From Hirsutella rhossiliensis (lineage: Eukaryota; Ascomycota; Sordariomycetes; Hypocreales; Ophiocordycipitaceae), in assembly GCF_020360975.1 (NCBI RefSeq), contig NW_025408667.1, forward strand, positions 6,386,001 to 6,450,000: 64,000 nucleotides of DNA, given 5' to 3'. The notes beneath the pieces are model-generated. The model was not told where the DNA came from. It worked only from the letters and a program-made list of their open reading frames with translations, and made no database searches. Shown here piece after piece: positions 58,328-64,000 of this stretch (its first letter is position 1; every line of letters starts with the position of its first letter). Both the position numbers and the translations under genes were made by a program.

Positions 58328-58404
58328 ATAAATAAAGTGGTATAGTAATTTAGTGGGTTTAGGTTTTGGCATACTTTGCGGACCTTAGCTAATGTGCCAC
58401 CGTA
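58328..58404 (-). repeat. Right TIR of the rve-type transposon
   Basis: Inverted partner of 28202-28278, ending at the second CCAGAG. Confidence 0.9.
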
Positions 58405-58598
58405 CCAGAGCCCAAACTGCTACCAAGGGTGAATACCCTTGCAGCCACCGCTCGTTGGATCCCTACAGCAGCCTTCGCCGGCCCTCTAGCGACGACCCTT
58501 GAAGCTGACCTCCGACAACCTCATCCATCAAAACCCTCAGTCTTGGCCCTTGACCCGCGAATCCTCGCCCTCGTCATGCTTCGAGTCCTCTCGCCACC

Positions 58599-60069
58599 AT
58601 GACCACCGGCCGCTCTCCCTCGTCGTCCGCCCTGCTCCCCATGCCCGGCGCGCCCTCGTCCTCGTGGGCCGTCTACCGCGCGCGGCTGAGTACTCTGCTG
58701 CGCCATGCCGACACCAGGACTCTCGTCGCCTTTTGGCTCCTCGGTGAGCTCCTCGTCTGCCCTATCCTGTCTCAAGAATCGCCATGACTGCCAAAGAACC
58801 CCGACGGCTGACTCCTCGCCAGGCCTCATCAACAACATCTTCTACGTCATCATCCTCTCCGCCGCCCAGGACCTCGTCGGCTCCCTCCCAAAGGGCATCG
58901 TCCTCCTCGCCGACGTCATGCCCTCCTTTTTCCTCAAGCTCGTCGGGCCCTACTACATCCACGCCGTGCCCTACCGCCTCCGTGTCCCCGTTTTCATCGC
59001 CCTCGCCTCCGCCGGCATGCTCATTATTGCCCTTGCGCCCTCGTCCCAGTCCGTCAGCTTTAGGCTGGCCGGCGTCGTCATGGCCAGCCTGAGTAGCGGC
59101 GGCGGCGAGCTCAGCTTCCTCTCGCTCCTCCACTACTACGGTCGTGGGGGCCTTGTGGGCTGGGGGTCCGGCACGGGGGCTGCTGGTCTAGTCGGCGCCG
59201 GCCTGTACGAGGTCATGACCGAGTGGTGGGGCTTCGGCGTCCGCGAGAGCTTGCTCTTCTCCGCCTCCCTGCCGGCTCTGATGCTCGTCAGCTTCTTCTT
59301 CATATTGCCTCAGGAGCCGCTTCGTCGCATCCAGAACCGCAGGGGATACGAGGCCGTACCTCACCGGGAGGCGGCGGCCGACGACCAAGCCCACCACCAA
59401 GTCAACGACGCACCCCCCGAAGCCGCACCCTCGGCGCTGCTCGCTCCACCGGCGTCGGCGGTCGATGTCTCCCCGGCACACGAGACGCCCAAGTCGCATT
59501 CGCTCAGGGCGAACCTGCGGCGCGCAAAGTCGCTGTTCGTCCCGTACATGATGCCTCTGTTTCTGGTCTACATCGCCGAGTATACCATCAACCAGGGCGT
59601 TGCGCCAACCTTGTTGTACCCGGTCAAGTCGTCGCCCTTCCGACACCTGCGCAGCTTCTACCCCTTTTACGGATTCCTCTACCAGCTCGGCGTCTTCATC
59701 TCTCGATCATCCGTGTCCATCGTCCGCATCCGAAACCTGTACTTGCCTTCCTATCTCCAGGTGGGCAACCTGGCCCTGCTCACGCTCCACGCCCTCTTCT
59801 ACTTCATCCCCTCCGTCTACATAGTCTTTGCCATCGTCTTGTGGGAAGGCCTTCTCGGAGGCTGCGTCTACGTCAACTGTTTTGCCGAGATTCTCGAGAA
59901 TGTACCGCTAGAGGACCGCGAGTTCAGCCTGGGGGCGGCCACCGTGAGCGACAGCGCGGGCATTTGCACCGCCGGGTTCCTGAGCATTGCGCTGGAAACC
60001 AACCTCTGCGACTACCAAGTCGCCCATGGACGGGATTGGTGTCGGAGAATTCAAGCCAAGAATGCGTGA
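58599..60069 (+). CDS. BTN1: BTN1 / CLN3 (battenin) lysosomal-vacuolar membrane protein
   Basis: Two exons, 58599..58743 and 58823..60069, with a 79-bp GTGAGC...CCAG intron whose splice restores [20 protein letters not shown]; 463 aa. CLN3-family proteins are multi-pass vacuolar/lysosomal proteins; yeast Btn1 affects vacuolar pH and basic amino acid transport, and the human gene is mutated in Batten disease. Visible family motifs: [55 protein letters not shown], and the C-terminal block [17 protein letters not shown] with [20 protein letters not shown]. About ten hydrophobic segments flank a hydrophilic loop at roughly residues 235-290. The gene lies in normal GC-rich DNA just 194 bp from the transposon edge, so its promoter may be displaced or shortened. 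Confidence 0.95.
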
Positions 60070-61965
60070 TGAAAGGGCTGGCGCAGTGTATGCACGTGCC
60101 CTGAGCATGCATGTGTGACTTGTCCTGCACGCACATCTGGACGTGTATGTACGTCGATACGAGCCGTTGCACCACAGGAGCTCATATCAGCATGTGCCAT
60201 CGCGGAGCCGTCCCCTGCTCTGACGTTGCGGCCGCCTTTGCCCACGTGCGGATGAGCGCAAAACGTGGCAGAGAGCTTACTGTGCTAGCCGGGCATCTGG
60301 CCGATGGGCGTGGACGATCTGGGCTTCCCGGGCTGAGATGGCGTCGTCAAGCCCTGCATCAGCCTTGCCCACGTTTGTGCCTGTCGGCCAGGTCTCTGCC
60401 GCAGGCGCCGCCGATGAAACCACACGCAGATGGCTCTCCATTCCCTCACGACCCGCACTCGCAGCCAGCCGTAATCAGCGCGGCTCACGAGTCCAAGCCA
60501 GTAGTCGAGGGGTCGGGCTGTTCGCTCGCCCTTGCGCTCGAGCATGTTCGAAATCGAAATTTCAGGTCAAGGGCGCCAACAAAGTTGACGAAGAGAAGAA
60601 GCTGTCGCCGGTGGGTTCGGCGTCTTTGAGAACGGAAGGCATCCTGGCTGGCTCACAGAGAACATTGTCGTCGAGCAGAGTGGGCCGGGACATGCCCAAG
60701 GGCGGGAACCGTTGGACATTTACGCCGATCACCAGCTGTCGGTCCAGGAACATGGACTGGAAATGATGGCCGAGGGCGACTCTAGGGGTGCCACGGGGCG
60801 AATGTGGATTGTCGGGAGGCCGACGCTGCCAACGACCGAGGGAGACAGTCTGGAGCATGAGGGTGCGATGAGCTCTACGTGAGTGGGTTTGTCGACATGG
60901 CGTCATGGTTCAGGTTGGGGACTTGGTTCACCGCAAATGGGAGAATGCGAAGCGCTCGGAGGAGTGAGCGTCTTGTTGGCCGCGCGTGTCGTGGAGCAGT
61001 GCTGGAGGCTGACGACGACTTGTTTTGCCCGTTGGGCACATGGCCCGTGCTGGGGGAGTCTCGTTTGACGACGTGTAGAGTCACGATGTGGCCGCAGGTG
61101 GCGAGGCGCTGGGGCCCGGGCCCGGCGCCGGATCGGACGGCAAAGCGGAGACCCCCACATGCCGATGGCGGCGTTTGAAGAAACGGCGAGCTGAGCTGTC
61201 GAGACTAGGATACCAATGATACTTTGCGATGGCGCGAGGTGGACATGTCGTGGTGGAGTAGCAGAACCATTAAAGCTTGTCATGAATCTGGGGACGACAT
61301 TGGTCTGTGACTTGCAAGCGCGTGTGCGACCGATTTGGTGGGGAGAAGCGGCTTGGCGTTGGGGCTGGGGGAAGCAGAGGAGTCGATAAGCAAGCGACTT
61401 TTAGTGGCCGGCTCACGCCTGTGCAACGACTGTCACGCAGGGGGACGATGCGATCACGAGCGGGCATTTGGCCACTTTTTGGCCCTTGACGATGGCTACT
61501 TTGGAGAGAGAAGCTGGGTGCTGCTTCGGCGAGCCCGCAGACAGGGCGAGACACGTCGCCGGTGACGACGACGACGACGATTTACAGTTTGACCCACAGC
61601 GCCTATTTCAGGGCTGCCATTGACGAAACAGAGGTCACAGACGGAGATGGCTTTTCTTTTTTTTTGGCATTAATCTTTACTGGCCTTTTCTAGTGGGATC
61701 TCGGCCGATGCAAAGGGCCGGCCGGACTGCAGGCTTGGTGGGCGTGAAACAGGGAAGCGCCGTTTGCCGAGAGTGGCTCGCCGCGTGCGAGGAGAGCGTT
61801 GGGGCACATGTGTTGAGGAGGGACGTCTGTGATAAGGCAGACGAGGACGAGGATATGATGAGCTCTCTCAACAGCATGTGACGACGTTGAAGGAGAAATA
61901 ACGGGGCTTGCGGGCACCTCGGCCATTGATTGCTCTGAGAGCGTGAGGGCGTGAGGGCGTCAAAA

Positions 61966-62030
61966 GGCCATACAGGGCCATGCCGGGCCATACCGGGCCA
62001 TAATACAGGGCCATACAGGGCCATACAGGA
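61966..62030 (+). repeat. 10-bp minisatellite, six units
   Basis: Units of the type GGCCATACAG/GGCCATACCG repeat six times with one 3-bp insertion. Confidence 0.9.
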
Positions 62031-62192
62031 GCCTGTCGTCACGCACGTGTAATAAGCGCTGGTAGGGCATGCGCCAAGCTTCGGACGGTTAGCCCAAGTA
62101 GGCGGCCGTGCAGCGCCTTTGGCCTGTTTAGGCAAGGCGAGAGAGAGAGAGGCCCTCGCAGCAGTGAGTAAAAAAATTCCAGCGCTGTTGGG

Positions 62193-62252
62193 CACTAGGC
62201 CCGTCCGTAGGCACTACTAACTAGGCCCGTAGGCACTAGGCCCGTAGGCACG
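62193..62252 (+). repeat. 15-bp tandem repeat, about three units
   Basis: Units like ACTAGGCCCGTAGGC; the first is extended by an extra CGTC-type insertion and a spacer. Confidence 0.85.
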
Positions 62253-62760
62253 ATCCCCCGCGCAAGACGTTCCAGCGCGCGGTGGAGGCGCGGTGGAGGC
62301 TCAGGCGCTGGACGGTTGTCGGCTCACTCACTCACTCACTCCCTGGCCGGCACCAGCGAGACAGGACAGCACATGGACAGGATGCTGGATATGGATATGC
62401 CAACGGCGCACCCACACCCGTTTGCTGCGGTCCATCTGCCCAGAAAACCTAAAACCTACCTCACCCCAGATCAGCTAGGCCCATTATTCCCATCCGTCTA
62501 TTGCCGATTGGCCTCTTTGTCACCCCCCTTCCAGGCCCCTTCCAGGCCGGCACCCCCGTCTCAGAGCCCTGTTCCTCGAGCTCCTAGTGCCGCTCATTTA
62601 CGCACGCCGCAATAATATGTCATGTACAGTGTCTATTAGCGGACAATGGTTTGCAGACGTTTAATAAGAGACACCTGGCCGCCCTGAGCGCCATTGTGCG
62701 GCAGCGGAAATTGTCCTTGCTCAGCTGCTCTCCAGACCCGTCTCTCAGGGCAAGGGTGCG

Positions 62761-63160
62761 CTATAAATACAGGTGCTCGGTAGGTCACAGTAGTAGGTAC
62801 AGTACAGAGTAGTAGGTACTGCGTATGACCTACTGCACATTCGCCGTGGCACGCACAAGCTGGCACTGCGGGCTACCACGGCCATCCATCCATCTCCAAC
62901 TGCCACACTGACACCACCCACCCACCACCACCCCTTTCCCCCTTCCCTCTTCATCTCTCATTGCTTTTTTTTCCTTGGCTGCATCTCCCTCCCGCCTCGC
63001 CGTCACGACAAGCTTGAATCCTCGCCCGCCACAAAGTGCCCGGAGCGGAGGGCAGCATCCTCCTTCTTCCCTCCTTCTTCTCCTTCTTCCTTCCTTCTTC
63101 CCCTTCTTCCCTTCGTCTTCTACTGCTTTTACTGCTGCTTCTTCTTCTTCTTCCAGACTT
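62761..63160 (+). promoter_or_regulatory. TATA box and CT-rich leader of the glycosyltransferase gene
   Basis: CTATAAATA at 62761-62769 is a good TATA box. A strongly pyrimidine-rich tract of CTT/CCTT units (63056-63155) lies between it and the ATG at 63335, as is common near fungal transcription starts. If the TATA is used, the leader would be about 530 nt, unless an intron is present. Confidence 0.4.
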
Positions 63161-63334
63161 TGTTTTCCCTCCGACGCCGTTTGCTCATCCACTCCTTTGC
63201 CCCGCTTCTTCCACGCATCGCCCTCGCCCTCGCCCTCGCCGGCGACAAGAATCACACAGCAACCACCTGCACCGACGGCCCATCACCACCCGAGGCCAAC
63301 AGAAGCCCAACGGGCCGGCGCGCATGCCGTCGCA

Positions 63335-64000
63335 ATGGTCTTCAGCGGCTCCTTACGGTCTACGCGGGGAACCGTCCTCGTCCTCGCCACCCTCATCTGC
63401 ACCACCCTCTTCTTCGGCCTCTTTTCCACATCCTCCGACTCGTGGCTCCTGCCCGCCAGGTAAACCCATCTCTCCTCTTCCCCCTTCATGCTCGACGGCT
63501 CATCACCCGCCTCGCACAGGACAAAATTCGCCTTCGTCGGCAATCTCTCGACGGCGCCAGACTCAGCCTCTCCGGGCTTCCTGGCCGACACCACCTTAGC
63601 CAAGTATGCCACCGAGCTGCGCAACTTCTTCTACCACCAGCTCTGGAAGCCCTCCATCCAGCCCGCATCCCCGAGCTACAGCCCCTTCGGCGCCTATAAC
63701 TGGACCCTGCCTCGGCCCCCCCGCTGGAACCGCCCGCTCGGCAACGACCTGTGCATCATCGACCTCGACAGCCGCCCCTTTGACCAGCCGGGCCAGGTCT
63801 TTGGGCCCAGTCTCATGTCCTGGGACGATTCCCTCGACGTCCACGGCCTGTCGTTGGGTATCATCAATCACTGGCTTTACGGTAGGCATCTGCTCTAGCT
63901 TGGACGCGTCGCCACCGCTGATGTTGATTCCCCCCAAAGCCAAGATTCACGGCTACAAGTACTACTATGTTGCCGTCGACGAGTACCCCGATCGGCGCTC
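63335..64000 (+). CDS. Putative GMA12/MNN10-type Golgi glycosyltransferase, 5' part
   Basis: Exons 63335..63459, 63520..63881 and 63940..>64000 are joined by 60-bp (GTAAAC...ACAG) and 58-bp (GTAGGC...AAAG) introns with consistent phase. The N-terminus is a type II signal anchor (TVLVLATLICTTLFFGLFS, about residues 13-31) placing the enzyme in the Golgi lumen. The start of the catalytic domain is recognisable: NRPLGNDLCIIDLDSRPFD, LGIINHWLYAKIHGYKYYYV, VDEYPDRRS, as in GT34 galactosyl/mannosyltransferases. The DXD metal-binding motif should lie beyond the window end. The gene is truncated by the window. The transferred sugar cannot be told from this part. Confidence 0.75.

Larger units (their letters stand above)
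28202..58404 (+). mobile_element. RIPed TIR transposon with integrase-like transposase, inflated to 30.2 kb by nested insertions
   Basis: Inverted termini of about 77 bp begin TACGGTGGCACATTAGC at 28202 and end with its complement at 58404. A 6-bp direct repeat CCAGAG flanks them (28196-28201 and 58405-58410). Removing the nested elements with their duplications leaves about 4.6 kb (28202-29704, 40624-40833, 55508-58404). A plus-strand transposase gene runs through all three pieces. A 6-bp duplication with an rve-like DDE enzyme does not fit hAT, Tc1 or PIF classes. Dada-like or an unnamed fungal group are possibilities; superfamily is inference. Confidence 0.88.
60070..62760. other. Long intergenic region, no gene recognised
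   Basis: GC-rich DNA with many overlapping frames on both strands and none protein-like. It contains a 10-bp minisatellite at 61966-62030 and a 15-bp repeat at 62193-62252. A long regulatory region or an unseen non-coding RNA is possible. Confidence 0.45.

Noticed and set aside
28202..58404. Giant cargo-carrying element of Starship type
   Set aside because: The 30-kb span is explained by nested retrotransposons and a MULE, each with its own target duplication. No tyrosine-recombinase captain frame or cargo genes were seen, and the underlying element is only about 4.6 kb.
60111..62615. Many long frames in GC-rich intergenic DNA right of BTN1
   Set aside because: High GC makes stop-free frames common. 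None shows domains, splice-linked continuity or a consistent start.

Overview
The window looks like nuclear DNA of a filamentous ascomycete (Pezizomycotina, most likely a Sordariomycete such as Hypocreales). Host genes carry 44-105 bp spliceosomal introns with fungal signals. Products are typical of this group: a BTN1/CLN3 protein, a NirA-type regulator core, a GMA12/MNN10-type glycosyltransferase and a secreted nicotinamidase. Large AT-rich blocks have lost nearly all CpA/TpG dinucleotides while keeping CpG, the mark of repeat-induced point mutation (RIP). The order-level placement is inference.

Layout. (1) 1-8.6 kb: RIP-destroyed repeat DNA with an LTR relic at the window edge, a 3.0 kb element with ~160 bp terminal inverted repeats (TIRs), and a 2.9 kb element with ~0.7 kb TIRs. 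(2) 8.6-23.3 kb: a non-RIPed accessory gene island with a frameshifted pseudogene, secreted nicotinamidase, a SAM-domain/fungal-transcription-factor protein without a visible zinc cluster, a small hydrophilic protein, two hypothetical genes with overlapping 3' ends, a cysteine-rich small protein and a protein-kinase-like gene. (3) 23,281-27,895: a complete hAT transposon with a perfect 8-bp target duplication, set into a possible gene remnant. (4) 28,202-58,404: a nest of five elements. The oldest is a ~4.6 kb TIR transposon with an integrase-like (rve/DDE) transposase. It was split by a RIPed Gypsy element (40,834-55,502), itself split by a RIPed chromovirus-family copy (44,972-52,806). Later a non-RIPed chromovirus (29,705-40,618) entered the same transposase gene, and a MULE (30,128-33,357) entered one of its LTRs. 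I read target-site duplications at both ends of all five. (5) 58.4-64 kb: GC-rich core DNA with BTN1 and the start of a glycosyltransferase gene.

The least expected signal is a gene on the opposite strand to gag-pol, between the 3' LTR and the end of pol in the LTR elements. In the young chromovirus it encodes a Zn(II)2Cys6-like cysteine cluster followed by a charged coiled coil. In the RIPed relative all six cysteines have become tyrosine, as TGC/TGT to TAC/TAT predicts, and the spacing is kept. The third element has a similar but weaker plus-strand remnant. Most mobile-element reading frames here are broken by small indels rather than stops, and the two LTRs of the young chromovirus differ only by indels. 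Unpolished long-read errors are therefore a serious alternative to biological decay.
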